DNA of 64,000 nt from Acidobacteriota bacterium. Lineage in GTDB: Bacteria; Acidobacteriota; Vicinamibacteria; Vicinamibacterales; UBA2999. The translations under genes were made by a program, and so were the position numbers. The stretch is taken from positions 1 through 64,000 of the forward strand of contig JAUSDY010000028.1 in NCBI GenBank assembly GCA_030650395.1, given 5' to 3'. Of the stretch, positions 51,521 to 60,838 are shown one piece after another; position 1 is the first letter of the stretch, and each line of letters begins with the position of its first letter. The notes under the pieces were generated by a model. The model was not told where the DNA came from, made no database searches, and saw only the letters and a program-made list of their open reading frames with translations.

Positions 51521-51946
51521 ATGTCCGATAACCCACTACGACGAACTTCCAGCAGCTGCTGGATCGAGGGATCGAGCTTCCTCCGCCAGACGCTTTGGTC
51601 GGCGCCGATGTGACAACGAAGTTGTGGGAGGTCATCAGCGGCCTCGCGCAGCTGCGCGTCTACTTGGACTGCACCGATCATCTGACCGACACGGAGATGT
51701 ACTCGAAGCTGTGGCACGACACGCTCCCCAGCGACGTCCCAGCGATTGATGAAATCGGCTTCAACACGCACATCGACCTGTGCGCGATCGGCGATGACGC
51801 CGATCGTCGATCTGCCCGAAGACAGAGAGCATCGTCGCGCGGTGTTCGAACTGATTGTGCACGTCGGCCAACCGGACGAAGACGGCCCTGATCCCGACCC
51901 GCTGATTGATTGCGGACAGCGATCAATTCGACTGTGGTGGGACTGA
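51521..51946 (+). pseudogene. Small hypothetical gene with two frameshifts
   Basis: ATG 51521 has AAGGAG at proper distance, but the frame breaks after six codons. A second frame then reads NFQQLLDRGIELPPPDALVGADVTTKLWEVISGLAQLRVYLDCTDHLTD up to HIDLCAIGDD, and a third continues DLPEDREHRRAVFELIVHVGQPDEDG. The pieces form one continuous small soluble protein of unknown function when two single-base shifts (near 51536 and 51797) are corrected. True decay or base-calling errors are both possible. Confidence 0.6.
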
Positions 51947-51980
51947 GGGCCGGCGACGCTCCTCGTGCGCGCCATCTCAC

Positions 51981-52684
51981 TCAACGTTTTGGCGGTTCCG
52001 GACAGAATCCCGGTTCGAAACCACGCGCCCGCTCGCGGCGCTCCAGATGGCCGGCGGTGGGAGCGGGTTGCAGGACGCCGAGCCTGACCAGCTGCGGGCG
52101 GAACTCGTAACGGATGTTCACGGTCTGCGCCGGCACGTCTTCCAAATCCAGCCACACCTGCGAAACGACGTGGCCGGCGCCGAGGGAGACGGACTGGCAT
52201 CCCTCGCGGCCTCGGTCATGCGGTTCGAGACGCGCTCCCTGAAGAATACGGCGGTGATCACACCCAGGTTGGCGGTCTTGCCGAGCGTCTGACCATACGA
52301 ATGTTCCTCGGTGGTGAATTCGAAGCGGCGAGCTTCGGTCCGGCTCGTCTGCCATCCGCTGATGGTGACGGTCTCGTAAGGTCCGAGGACCCACTTGCGC
52401 GCGGCCACCGCAGTCGTCTGTCGCGCATCGATGGTGTTGAGCCCATCAACAGACAGGGCAACGGCTGCGCGAACGCCATCTGGGTTCCGAATCCGGATGG
52501 CATATTCCCGTCCCTTGAGCGCCTCGACGTACCAGCGCCCCTGGTGCGCATAGCGCGGTTGCGCAGTGGCGTTGACGAGGATATCGATGTCCCCTGCCGG
52601 ACGCCGGACAGAGTCAGCAGACATCACGACCTGGCTCGCCAACGCCAGCCCGGTGAACATGAGATAGGCGAAACGGTGCTTCAT
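51981..52684 (-). pseudogene. Exported beta-rich protein with one frameshift
   Basis: From ATG 52684: signal peptide (FTGLALASQVVMS), then GDIDILVNATAQPRYAHQGRWYVEALKGREYAIRIRNPDGVRAAVALSVDGLNTID, KWVLGPYETVTISGWQTSRTEARRFEFTT and TANLGVITAVFFRER. Near 52200 the frame changes, and the adjacent frame continues GAGHVVSQVWLDLEDVPAQTVNIRYEFRPQLVRLGVL to a stop at 51981. The combined protein is about 230 residues and looks like a secreted carbohydrate-binding or sandwich-fold protein; no named family recognised. Confidence 0.6.
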
Positions 52685-52861
52685 AGATCCTCCAGCCTTA
52701 GAACGGCGCCGGCGGAGAATCTTGCACGCGAGGAGGGTAAGCCAATTGCCACAACAACTTACGGCGACCCGTTGTATGCTCAATTCCGCTGCTCTTTCCT
52801 CTTTCCGAGTGAGCAAAGCGGAATGTGCCCCGGGGAATCTCCACGCTCGAGAGGTGACACC

Positions 52862-53746
52862 ATGAGAATGAAACGAAGAGAATTTCTGGCGGCCGGTCTC
52901 GCGGTGAACCTCAGTCCGATCGCGATTGCGCTGGCGCACCAAGGAGGTGCGACTTCGGGCGCGACTCCGGCTCGAACGGCGAAGACGACCAGGATGTTCA
53001 AATCGCCGGGCATGTATCCCAACGCGCTCGCGGTGATGACCGACGGACCAGGAGGCTTGTGGATCGGGCAGCAGAAGGTCACTGCTCAAAACGCGCAGAC
53101 GTATAACCTGCCCCTGGACCCGAACAGGGAGGAGGCGGCGTGGCTGGTCGATTGGAACGGCAAGCTGATCAAGACGGTCACCACCCAGTCGCGCAACACG
53201 TCCGGCATGGCGTACGGGAACGGCTGCGTGTGGATGGGCGCGAACGCCGAGCCATACGGCATCTTTCAGGTCGACATGGGCTCCAGGCAGATCAGCCACC
53301 GTCAGATTCCGCTCAGCATCGACGGCAAGGGTGGTGGTTGCCATGGTGTGAAGTGGCACGACGGCAAGCTCTGGATTGCCGCCCTGCGCCTGGGCGGCAT
53401 CCTGCGCGTCGATCCGACGACGTGGGTTCCCGAAGCCTTGATCCGCGTGAGCTCGACGGAGAAGCCTCGACTCCACGACGCGGCGTTCGACCACGAAGGT
53501 CATATCTGGGTCGTGACCGGCAACAGCAGCACCAGCTACGCCGAGGGAAAAGCCGGCCTGAACAAGTATGACGGCAAGACCGGCCAGCTCCTGATGACGG
53601 TCGATTTTCAGCCCGGATCGTGCGACCCGCACGGACTGGTGTGGCATGACGGACGTCTCATCAGCTGCGATGCCGGCATCCACCCGGGATGGAAAGGTAA
53701 TGAGAGCCCGCACACGGGCTACATCTTCAGCATCGAGATCGGCTAA
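52862..53746 (+). CDS. Tat-exported beta-propeller (SMP-30/NHL-like) protein
   Basis: 294 residues from ATG 52862. KRREFLAAGLAVNL is a Tat signal. Then propeller strands: LAVMTDGPGGLWIGQQKV, WLVDWNGKLIKTVTTQ, NGCVWMGANAEPYGIFQVD, GVKWHDGKLWIAALRLGGILRVD, DAAFDHEGHIWVVTGN and GLVWHDGRLISCDAGIHPG. The pattern resembles Vgb/SMP-30-like six-blade propellers of unknown substrate. It is upstream of and converges on an ATPase remnant, overlapping its end by four bases. Confidence 0.85.
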   Translation: MRMKRREFLAAGLAVNLSPIAIALAHQGGATSGATPARTAKTTRMFKSPGMYPNALAVMTDGPGGLWIGQQKVTAQNAQTYNLPLDPNREEAAWLVDWNGKLIKTVTTQSRNTSGMAYGNGCVWMGANAEPYGIFQVDMGSRQISHRQIPLSIDGKGGGCHGVKWHDGKLWIAALRLGGILRVDPTTWVPEALIRVSSTEKPRLHDAAFDHEGHIWVVTGNSSTSYAEGKAGLNKYDGKTGQLLMTVDFQPGSCDPHGLVWHDGRLISCDAGIHPGWKGNESPHTGYIFSIEIG

Positions 53747-54429
53747 GACACTTCAACGCGGATTTGCAGTCGCTCAGGATTCGACTCGTCCCGCGGCCGC
53801 TCGGCGCTTTGCGCCGCCGCATTCGGATCGCCGAGACGAGCGTACATATGACCGAGCCAAGAGAAATAACGCCCGCTGATCGTCGCATCGTCGACCCGAG
53901 CCAGCCGTGACTCGTGCTGCAGCAGCAGATTCACGCTCTCGCGGAAGCGGCCAAGGAAGTAAAGGGAGTGGGCATGGCGAAGCGCCACGTCGAGGATGCG
54001 CCGATCGCGCTCGACGGTGTCGGGGCATCGATGCAGGTGCGCCATGATAACGCCCTGGATGGAGTCGGGAATCAATCGATCCATCGAATCGTGGTCGAGG
54101 ATCGCGCGGGCGAGCTCTTCGAGAAAAAACGGGTTCCCCTCGGCACGGCTCAGGACGGCTGACGAGAAGGATTGCGGCATGTCCGCGATGTCCATGGCCG
54201 ACGAGAGGACGGCAAGGCTGTCCGCCGCGCTGAGCGGACGCAGCGTGATCTGTGTTGCATACGAGCGGTCCATCCAGGGCGCGCGGTACCCCGGCCTGTA
54301 GGTGGCCACGAGCAGCACCCGCGCCCCTGCAAGGTCTGCGATCAGCGTCTCGAAGAACTCCTCCGACGGTTTGTCGATCCACTGCAGATCCTCGAGCCGG
54401 GCAAACACTGCACGTGGATGGCGGGGCAT
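53743..54429 (-). pseudogene. Fragment of a cyclase-associated AAA/TPR ATPase
   Basis: Contains Walker B LEDLQWID, then the sensor and winged segments typical of large adenylate-cyclase-type or LuxR-type ATPases (FFETLIADLAGARVLLVATYRPGYRAPW, LSRAEGNPFFLEELARAI). It jumps after RCPDTVERDRRILDVA to a TPR part (RHAHSLYFLGRFRESVNLLLQHESRLARVDDATISG). Walker A, the cyclase domain and the C-terminus are missing and the middle is deleted. Confidence 0.65.
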
Positions 54430-54506
54430 CCGTCATGGACCCGGTGTTCCCGCTGGAGATTCAACGGGGCTAGCCCGGGCTGGACTCGATCCCGCTCGCA
54501 AGCTTC

Positions 54507-55472
54507 TCAGAAGCCGTACAGCCTCGCCGGGTTGTCGACCAGGATCAGTTTCCGGATCGCCGGATTGGGCGCCCAGGTCGGAAGCAGGTTCAACAGGCGG
54601 CCATCGTCGATCCGAAGCAGTGGGGTGACGTCAGTCGGCTTCCCGCCCGGCGGCGGGACCGGATTGGGATGCGGCCAGTCTGTGCCCCAGAGCACGCGTT
54701 GGGGGTTCGCGCCGATCAACGCCTTGGCGAGCGGGACGATGTCGGGAAAATCCGGCGCGGCCGATGACGAGCGATAGGCCGCGGAGATCTTGATGTAAGC
54801 CCTGCCCGACCGGACCAGCTCGATCAGATCCGCAAAGCCTGGTTGCTGCACCCCCAACTCCGCGCGTGCGCCGCCGAAGTGGTCGAACACGACCGGCACT
54901 GGAGAGGCGGCGACCAGATCCTTGATCGCGGCGATCATCGCCAGGCTTGTATTGATCTGAATGTGCCACCGGCGCTTCGTCACGCGGGCGAGCGCCGCGG
55001 TGAAGCTCGCGCGGCCGACGGCCGGATCGTTGATGCCGCTGGTCGCCAGGTTGAGGCGAATGCCGCGGATGCCGACGCGGCCCAACGCATCGAGCTCGCG
55101 CTCCGGCGTCTTGTCGTCGATCACCGCCACGCCGCGGGCGTCGTTCCCACGCGCCTTCATCCCGTACACGGTCGCCGCATTGTCGGTGCCGTAGATGCTC
55201 GGCGTCACGATCACCACGCGCTGAAGGCGAAGCGCCTTGTGCAGCGCCGCCATCTGTTCAGGGAGCGCAACTTCGGGGGTGTAGACCCGGCCCACGAACA
55301 ACGGAAATGCCTTCGGGTCACCGTGGATGTGGGTGTGGCAATCACACGCGCCGGCGGGAATGGCAAAGTTCACAGGCGTGGCGGGCTGAGAGGGCTGGGC
55401 CGACGCAATTCGGCGTCGCATCGCGGCGCCGGCGGCAACCGCTGTGATGAGGACTTCCCTTCTGGTCAGCAC
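54507..55472 (-). CDS. Exported amidohydrolase-2 family metal-dependent hydrolase
   Basis: 321 residues. Tat-like TRREVLITAVAAGAA signal. ACDCHTHIHGD is the HxH metal site, VVFDHFGG supplies a later His, and LWGTDWPHPNP the catalytic Asp. The layout matches amidohydrolase-2 enzymes such as 2-pyrone-4,6-dicarboxylate hydrolases and related lactonases or decarboxylases. Substrate unknown; export is unusual for the lactonase group. It follows a broken sugar-dehydrogenase gene on the same strand. Confidence 0.88.
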   Translation of the reverse strand: MLTRREVLITAVAAGAAMRRRIASAQPSQPATPVNFAIPAGACDCHTHIHGDPKAFPLFVGRVYTPEVALPEQMAALHKALRLQRVVIVTPSIYGTDNAATVYGMKARGNDARGVAVIDDKTPERELDALGRVGIRGIRLNLATSGINDPAVGRASFTAALARVTKRRWHIQINTSLAMIAAIKDLVAASPVPVVFDHFGGARAELGVQQPGFADLIELVRSGRAYIKISAAYRSSSAAPDFPDIVPLAKALIGANPQRVLWGTDWPHPNPVPPPGGKPTDVTPLLRIDDGRLLNLLPTWAPNPAIRKLILVDNPARLYGF

Positions 55473-55534
55473 GACCTAATGGAGCGTGTCAACGAAATCG
55501 ATGGTCCCTGCATGGTTGCTCAACGATATTACAG

Positions 55535-55557
55535 GGGCCGTTCCGTAGGAACGGCCC
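55535..55557. terminator. Perfect 10-bp hairpin GGGCCGTTCC/GGAACGGCCC
   Basis: Ten paired bases with a GTA loop, lying between the 3' end of the broken sugar dehydrogenase and the start of the amidohydrolase. No T-run; terminator or REP-like palindrome. Confidence 0.5.
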
Positions 55558-55583
55558 GCATTCGGCTTCGACGTCACTCTCCA

Positions 55584-56573
55584 CTAGAAACCCGTGGCCC
55601 CGACCACTTTCCGAATCATCCCATCGCCCTTGCTGTAGAGATACAGCTCGCCGGCGGCATCGATCGAGAACCGCACGTCGGCGCGGCCGCCTTTGATTAG
55701 ACTGGGATTGCCCTGCAGGCGAGGATGCTTCCCGCCGCGCGCATGGTAAGTGGCTTCGACAACGGGAAACATCGAGTCGTGCAGCCCGCCGTTCCACCGC
55801 ACTCTCACTTCTCGAATCGCCGCCACCGTTCCGGGCTTGCCATCGTCTGCCGCTAGCATGTCCTTGTACTCCGCGTACCAGAGACGGCCGGTGGTGAGAT
55901 CCGTGAAGATGTACTTGCCGCGCAGCGCCGGAATCCGTCACCGCATTCCAGATAGAGGACGCGCCAATCGGGATCACCGGGGACTGCCGTCGGGTTGAAG
56001 ATCAGATCTCCCATCGGGTGACTGCGGGTATTGAGCTGCACGCGCAGCAGCTCGCGGGCCGTGCCTTCGAACGTGTCGTTCGATGGACGCGTATCGGTCC
56101 ACTCGATCAGCACGCCTTCGTTCTGCAGCGATCCCGGTGTCTTCACGGCCTCGGTCGTCGTGTAGCCCTCGACGCTCAGGCCCGGCAAACCGGCGTTGTT
56201 TGGCAGGTTGGATCCCGGCAACGCCGGATCCTCGATGTGCACGGTGTAGAACTTCCCGTTGCGCGTGTGTCAGCTTGCGGAAGATGCCGGTCTTGCCCTC
56301 GTTACCGTTGAAATCAAGGTAGACAGAGAACTCCTTCGTGGCCTTGTCGAAGACGTAGAGCGGGCCGTTGAGGTCGCTGATGAAGAAGCGCCGCGCGCCG
56401 CCGGTCTCTTCCCGCAACGTGTTGACCCTCGATAACAAGAGTTCGTTCGAGCCCTTGCCATCCACGCGTCCGGTGATCGGCGTCGCCACGTAGTCTTCGA
56501 TGATCAACGTTGGCTGCGCCAGGACGGGCGTCGTCGCGAACAGCGTCATGGCCATCATCAACATGCTTCGCAT
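55584..56573 (-). pseudogene. Glucose/sorbosone-dehydrogenase-like PQQ protein, broken
   Basis: From ATG 56573: signal peptide, then LIIEDYVATPITGRVDGKG, RRFFISDLNGPLYVFDKATKEFSVYLDF and GIFRKL. At about 56270 the frame changes to VHIEDPALPGSNLPNNAGLPGLSVEGYTTTEAVKTPG and on to LFNP-like DLIFNPTAVPGDPDWRVLYLECGDG. At about 55935 a third frame reads ALRGKYIFTDLTTGRLWYAEYKDML and finishes GELYLYSKGDGMIRKVVGATGF. All pieces belong to one propeller. Two frame changes and some missing sequence make it non-functional unless they are sequence errors. Confidence 0.75.
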
Positions 56574-56617
56574 GGCGTTAGCTTACCGTGCGGAGAAACC
56601 AGGACCTTCCTGTTTTG

Positions 56618-57118
56618 TCAGGGCGCGTCGAGTCGTAACGCGGTGATCTTCGCCTGCTCTTCAGCCGCAATGCGAAGCTCCGGGTCGCGATCGTTCGGCA
56701 GCCGCGCGCGGAGCAAATCGAGCATCTCGTTGGCGGTCTTCCCCGTCGCGCAGACGATGAAGATGAACCCGAAGCGGTCGACGTACGCTTGGTTCGCGTC
56801 GGCGAGCGCGGTCAGCACGTCTTCGGTTGCCTCCGGCACCGCCGACTGTTCGCGCGCCGACAAATGATGGGTCGCGGGGAACCGCGCGGCCAACGACGCG
56901 CGATCGCCAATCCTCGGATGATGCGAGAACGCTTCGAGCCAGTCATCCGCCGATAACGCCCACCACTCTTCCCGCGCCGACGTCAGCAGTGCCTCGCGGC
57001 TGCCAAAGGGACGCCGCGCCACCATCCGCCCGGCCCACCGCGACGACCCGCAGCACTCCGACAGCGTCGCGAGCGCGTCGGCGGGAGCGGCGCGATCAAG
57101 CTCCTGCCAGCGATCCAT
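56618..57118 (-). CDS. uraD: OHCU decarboxylase
   Basis: 166 residues. Converts 2-oxo-4-hydroxy-4-carboxy-5-ureidoimidazoline to S-allantoin, the last step after uricase and HIU hydrolase. Family motifs: FSHHPRIGD (catalytic His), REQSAVPEA and FIFIVCATGKTANEML. The start overlaps the allantoicase gene by 23 bp. With the divergent pucL/uraH genes this completes urate to allantoin. Confidence 0.95.
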   Translation of the reverse strand: MDRWQELDRAAPADALATLSECCGSSRWAGRMVARRPFGSREALLTSAREEWWALSADDWLEAFSHHPRIGDRASLAARFPATHHLSAREQSAVPEATEDVLTALADANQAYVDRFGFIFIVCATGKTANEMLDLLRARLPNDRDPELRIAAEEQAKITALRLDAP

Positions 57119-58112
57119 GGATCCTCAACCGGCTGACGCCGCCGTCCGGGAAGATGTTGAGCCGCACGTGAGACACGGCGCCGCCAGGCTGCAACTGCTT
57201 GCCGGAAAAGAAATGCCGCTTGTTCGCCGACAGCTTGGTCTGCGGCAGGATCGTTCGCCACGACGCCGACGCTAATCCGTCTGGCGCGGAGTTGTCGGCG
57301 AGGCATCCTTCGATCGAAGCGCTGTCGGGATAGTTGCCCTTGAAGTGGTTGGTATCGATTTCGATCTTCGACACGACTCCTGGCGCACCGAGCCGCACGA
57401 TCGCCCAATCGAACCCGGGACCGCGCCGGCGCCTGGTCTCCCAGCCATCGCCCATGTTCTTCGCGCGGCCGGGCATGATCAAGCTGCCCTTCGTGCCGTA
57501 ATGCAAATCGCTGGCGTCGAGGAACAGCCCGCCATTCTTGATCGACCCCAGGTCTACGACACTCCCGCGCGGCGCGAGCTGTTTCCAATCCACCGCGACC
57601 TCGCCGTAGACGCGCAGGCGCGCCACGCCGCCGTCGGGATAGATGCTCAGGCGCAGGTGCGTCCACGGGCGGCGATCGTCGATCGCAAAGAAGTTGTCGC
57701 CGTTGCCGCCGAGCGGCGACTTCGCCAACAGCGTCGTCCACGGTGATCCCTCGATCGCATACCAGGACGGCCGCAGCGCCGCCTTCGCATCGACCGCTTC
57801 GATCGAGCCATGCGATGGAAAGTTTCCCGTGAAGTGGCTGGTGTCGACGTTGATGCCGTGCACGACCCCGCGCATCCCCAGCTGGACGATGCACCAGTCG
57901 TGGCCGGGGGTGCGGCGGCGGCGCGACTCCCACCCGTCCATCCATTTGCCGCGCGACGTGAATTTCCCTGGGATGAAAATCGCCGGCTCGGGCTTGACGA
58001 GGTTTGCCTTCGGCGCGAAGAAGTCATCGCTCGTGGCCACGGCCCTTCCGCCGACGCGCGCGGAGGCGAGATCGGCCAGGTTCGTGAATGTCAGGGTGCT
58101 ATGATCGCCCAC
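57096..58112 (-). CDS. alc: Allantoicase
   Basis: 338 residues, two repeated jelly-roll halves: FFAPKANLVKPEPAIFIPGKFTSRGKWMDGWESRRRR and a second GSLIMPGRAKNMGDGWETRRRRGPGFDWAIVRLGAPG. Each half ends with LRLSIYPDGGVARLRVYG / VRLNIFPDGGVSRLRIHG. It hydrolyses allantoate to ureidoglycolate and urea. Start 58112 lies only 29 bp from the uricase ATG on the other strand, so the two operons share one short control region. Confidence 0.96.
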   Translation of the reverse strand: MGDHSTLTFTNLADLASARVGGRAVATSDDFFAPKANLVKPEPAIFIPGKFTSRGKWMDGWESRRRRTPGHDWCIVQLGMRGVVHGINVDTSHFTGNFPSHGSIEAVDAKAALRPSWYAIEGSPWTTLLAKSPLGGNGDNFFAIDDRRPWTHLRLSIYPDGGVARLRVYGEVAVDWKQLAPRGSVVDLGSIKNGGLFLDASDLHYGTKGSLIMPGRAKNMGDGWETRRRRGPGFDWAIVRLGAPGVVSKIEIDTNHFKGNYPDSASIEGCLADNSAPDGLASASWRTILPQTKLSANKRHFFSGKQLQPGGAVSHVRLNIFPDGGVSRLRIHGSLAGA

Positions 58113-58141
58113 TCTTCGCCTCGGTTCGGAACTGGAGCCTT

Positions 58142-58978
58142 ATGCCGCTGTCGCAAACATCCTACGGAAAATCCAGGATCCGGCTCGTTCAAGTGTCGCG
58201 CCGCGGCGATCGCCACGAGCTGCGCGACCTGACCGTGGCCGTGCGCTTCGAGGGCGAATACGACACATCGTATACGGAGGGCGACAACAGCAACGTGCTG
58301 CCCACCGACACGATGAAGAATACCGTGTATGCGCTGGCGGCTCGCGAGCGGGTGCGCGAGCCCGAGTCGTTCGGCGTCGTGCTCGGCCGGCATTTCCTCG
58401 ATCGCAACCCGCGGCTCCGCACAGTGCACGTCGAGGTCGTCGAGCACGGCTGGGGCCACATCCCGATCGGCGATCGCGAGCACGGCCAGTCGTTCGTGCG
58501 CCGCGGCCCCGAATCGCGGACCGCGCGGGTGATGACCGACGCGCAGGACACGGCCATCACGTCCGGTGTCGCCGACCTGGTGATTCTCAAATCGTCGCGC
58601 TCGGCGTTTGCGGGCTTCCCGCGCGACGAGTTCACGACGCTTCCCGAAACCCAGGACCGGCTGCTCGCGACATCGCTGACCTCGTACTGGACCTATCGCA
58701 GCGAGGAAGTGGACTTCGGCCCGAGCTGGCGCGCCGTGCGCGCGGCCTTGCTCGAGGCCTTTGCCAATCACGACAGCCTGTCGGTGCAGCACACGCTCCA
58801 TGCCATGGGGCAAGCGGTGCTCGAGACGGTTGACGCCGTGCAGAGCATCACACTGGTGATGCCGAACCGGCATCACCTCCCCGTCGACCTGTCGAAATTC
58901 GGGCTCGAAAACCGCAACGAGATCTTCGTCGCCACCGAAGAACCTCACGGTCTGATCGAAGCCACGCTGTCGCGTTGA
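58142..58978 (+). CDS. pucL: Urate oxidase (uricase)
   Basis: 278 residues from ATG 58142. Catalytic triad candidates: YGKSRIRLVQ (Lys), LPTDTMKNTVYALA (Thr) and NRHHLPVD (His). GVADLVILKSSRSAFAGF and LATSLTSYWTY are uricase signatures. The C-terminus lacks a peroxisomal signal, as expected in bacteria. Oxidises urate to 5-hydroxyisourate without a cofactor. First gene of pucL-allB-uraH. Confidence 0.96.
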   Translation: MPLSQTSYGKSRIRLVQVSRRGDRHELRDLTVAVRFEGEYDTSYTEGDNSNVLPTDTMKNTVYALAARERVREPESFGVVLGRHFLDRNPRLRTVHVEVVEHGWGHIPIGDREHGQSFVRRGPESRTARVMTDAQDTAITSGVADLVILKSSRSAFAGFPRDEFTTLPETQDRLLATSLTSYWTYRSEEVDFGPSWRAVRAALLEAFANHDSLSVQHTLHAMGQAVLETVDAVQSITLVMPNRHHLPVDLSKFGLENRNEIFVATEEPHGLIEATLSR

Positions 58979-58985
58979 TCTGATC

Positions 58986-60338
58986 ATGGCCTCGTGCGTC
59001 GTCCGAAGCGAGCGAGTCGTGTTGCCGGACGGCATGCGGCCTGCCTCGATCCACGTTAGCGATGGGCGGATCGTGGCGATCGGCCTTCATTCGGATCGGC
59101 CCGCCGGCGTCCGCGAGATCGATGCCGGCACGGATGTCGTGCTGCCCGGGCTCATCGACACGCACGTTCACATCAACGATCCGGGCCGCGCCGACTGGGA
59201 AGGGTTCGAGACGGCAACGCGCGCGGCGGCGGCCGGCGGCATCACGACGCTCGTCGACATGCCGCTCAACAGCATTCCACCCACCACCACCGTTGACGGA
59301 CTCGAAGCCAAGCGTCGCGCCGCGCACGGCCGATGTCATGTTGACGTCGGCTTCTGGGGCGGCGTGGTGCCCGGCAACGCCGCCGACCTCGCGCCGCTGG
59401 CTCGCGCCGGCGTGCTGGGCTTCAAGTGTTTTCTCAGTCCATCGGGTGTGGAGGAGTTTTCACACGTCAGCGAATGGGATTTGCGCGTCGCCATGCCGAT
59501 GCTCGCGCCGCTTGGGCTTCCGTTACTGGCGCATGCCGAGTGGCCAGGGCTCTTGAGCGAGCCCGATTCCCGGGCGGATCCGCGCCGCTACTCGACGTGG
59601 CTCATCAGCCGCCCGCCCGCGGCCGAGACGGCCGCCATTGAATTACTGGCGCGGCTGTCGCACCACACACGGGCGCGGGTGCACATCGTGCACCTGGCCT
59701 CGGCCGATTCGCTGCCGGCGATCGCGGCGGCACGTTCGGCGGGCGTGCCGATCACCGTCGAGACCTGCCCGCACTACCTGACGTTTTGCGCTGAAGAGAT
59801 CGCCGATGGCGCCACGCCGTTCAAATGCGCGCCGCCGATCCGCGAGCGCGACCATCGCGAGCGGTTGTGGCAGGCGCTCGAGGCCGGCGCGATCGACCTG
59901 ATTGCGACCGATCACTCCCCGGCTCCCCCGGCCCTCAAGCACGTGGCCGATGGCGATTTCGTGGAGGCGTGGGGCGGCATCGCGTCGCTGCAGGTGGCGC
60001 TGGCGGTGGTGTGGACGGGGGCCGCCGGGCGCGGCCTGCCCATCGAACGGCTGGCGCAGTGGATGTCCGCCGCACCCGCGCGGCTGGCGGGCCTCAGCGG
60101 CGTGAAAGGCGCGATTGCGGCCGGACACGACGCCGATCTTGCGATCTTCGATCCCGACGCGCTCTGCACGGTCGATGCCGCCACGCTCTATCATCGTCAT
60201 GCCGTGACGCCATATGATGGCGCGCGGCTGCGCGGGCGGGTGCGGACCACACTGCTCGGCGGCGAGATTGTGTTTGATGATGGAGAATGCCGCGGCCCCG
60301 CGTCGGGCCGGTTGCTGGGACCCGCCAACCTGACATGA
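58986..60338 (+). CDS. allB: Allantoinase
   Basis: 450 residues. Zinc ligands: DTHVHINDPG (HxH), carboxylated-Lys segment GFKCFLSPSGVEEF, AHAEWP, HIVHLAS and Asp in ATDHSPAPP. Cyclic amidohydrolase fold with composite sandwich ends (VVLPDGMRPASIHVSDGRI, GHDADLAIFDPD). Opens allantoin to allantoate, the substrate of the allantoicase encoded across the shared promoter. ATG 58986 follows uricase by 7 bp; the stop overlaps uraH. Confidence 0.96.
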   Translation: MASCVVRSERVVLPDGMRPASIHVSDGRIVAIGLHSDRPAGVREIDAGTDVVLPGLIDTHVHINDPGRADWEGFETATRAAAAGGITTLVDMPLNSIPPTTTVDGLEAKRRAAHGRCHVDVGFWGGVVPGNAADLAPLARAGVLGFKCFLSPSGVEEFSHVSEWDLRVAMPMLAPLGLPLLAHAEWPGLLSEPDSRADPRRYSTWLISRPPAAETAAIELLARLSHHTRARVHIVHLASADSLPAIAAARSAGVPITVETCPHYLTFCAEEIADGATPFKCAPPIRERDHRERLWQALEAGAIDLIATDHSPAPPALKHVADGDFVEAWGGIASLQVALAVVWTGAAGRGLPIERLAQWMSAAPARLAGLSGVKGAIAAGHDADLAIFDPDALCTVDAATLYHRHAVTPYDGARLRGRVRTTLLGGEIVFDDGECRGPASGRLLGPANLT

Positions 60339-60679
60339 GCGCGATTACGACACACGTTCTCGACACCAGCCGCGGCCGGCCCGCGGCCGGCGTGTCGGTG
60401 CTGCTCGAACGGCGCGCCGGCCATGGCGAATGGCACGCCGTGGGCCGCGGCGACACCGATCTCGACGGCCGGGTGCGCGAACTGATTGCGGAGGGCGAGC
60501 CGCTGATCCCCGGGGTCTACCGCCTGAAGTTCGATACCGGCCGCTACTTCGAGGCGCAGAACGTGCACGCGTTCTATCCGGAGGTGGTTGTCGTCTTTGA
60601 GGCCACGCCGGATGAAACCCACTATCACGTTCCTCTCTTGCTCGGACCTTTCGGATATACGACTTACAGGGGAACCTAA
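60335..60679 (+). CDS. uraH: 5-Hydroxyisourate hydrolase (transthyretin-like)
   Basis: 114 residues from ATG 60335, overlapping allB (ATGA). ITTHVLDTSRGRPAAGVSVLLERR (catalytic His), GDTDLDGRV, HYHVPLLLGPFGYTTYRGT with a C-terminal YRGT variant of YRGS. Hydrolyses 5-hydroxyisourate to OHCU, feeding uraD. Confidence 0.96.
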   Translation: MSAITTHVLDTSRGRPAAGVSVLLERRAGHGEWHAVGRGDTDLDGRVRELIAEGEPLIPGVYRLKFDTGRYFEAQNVHAFYPEVVVVFEATPDETHYHVPLLLGPFGYTTYRGT

Positions 60680-60680
60680 G

Positions 60681-60832
60681 GTGCGTACGGTGCGTACAGT
60701 TCCTAGGGTGCGTACCGTGCTTTGGTGCATAACGTGCCGGGCACCTGAGGCACTCGCGGTGCATAGGGGCCTCGCACTGTTGGCACTAGAGCACTGTACG
60801 CACTCTAGGAACCGTACGCACTGTACGCACTG
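60681..60832. repeat. GTGCGTAC snap-back hairpin, copy B
   Basis: About 150 bp: left arm GGTGCGTACGGTGCGTACAG, TTCCTAGGGTGCGTACCGTG; variable 70-nt centre with GCACCTGAGGCAC-like words; right arm GCACTGTACGCACTCTAGG, AACCGTACGCACTGTACGCAC. It fills the gap between uraH and the DUF6986 gene and ends about 7 bp before that ATG. Confidence 0.85.
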
Positions 60833-60838
60833 ATCCAT

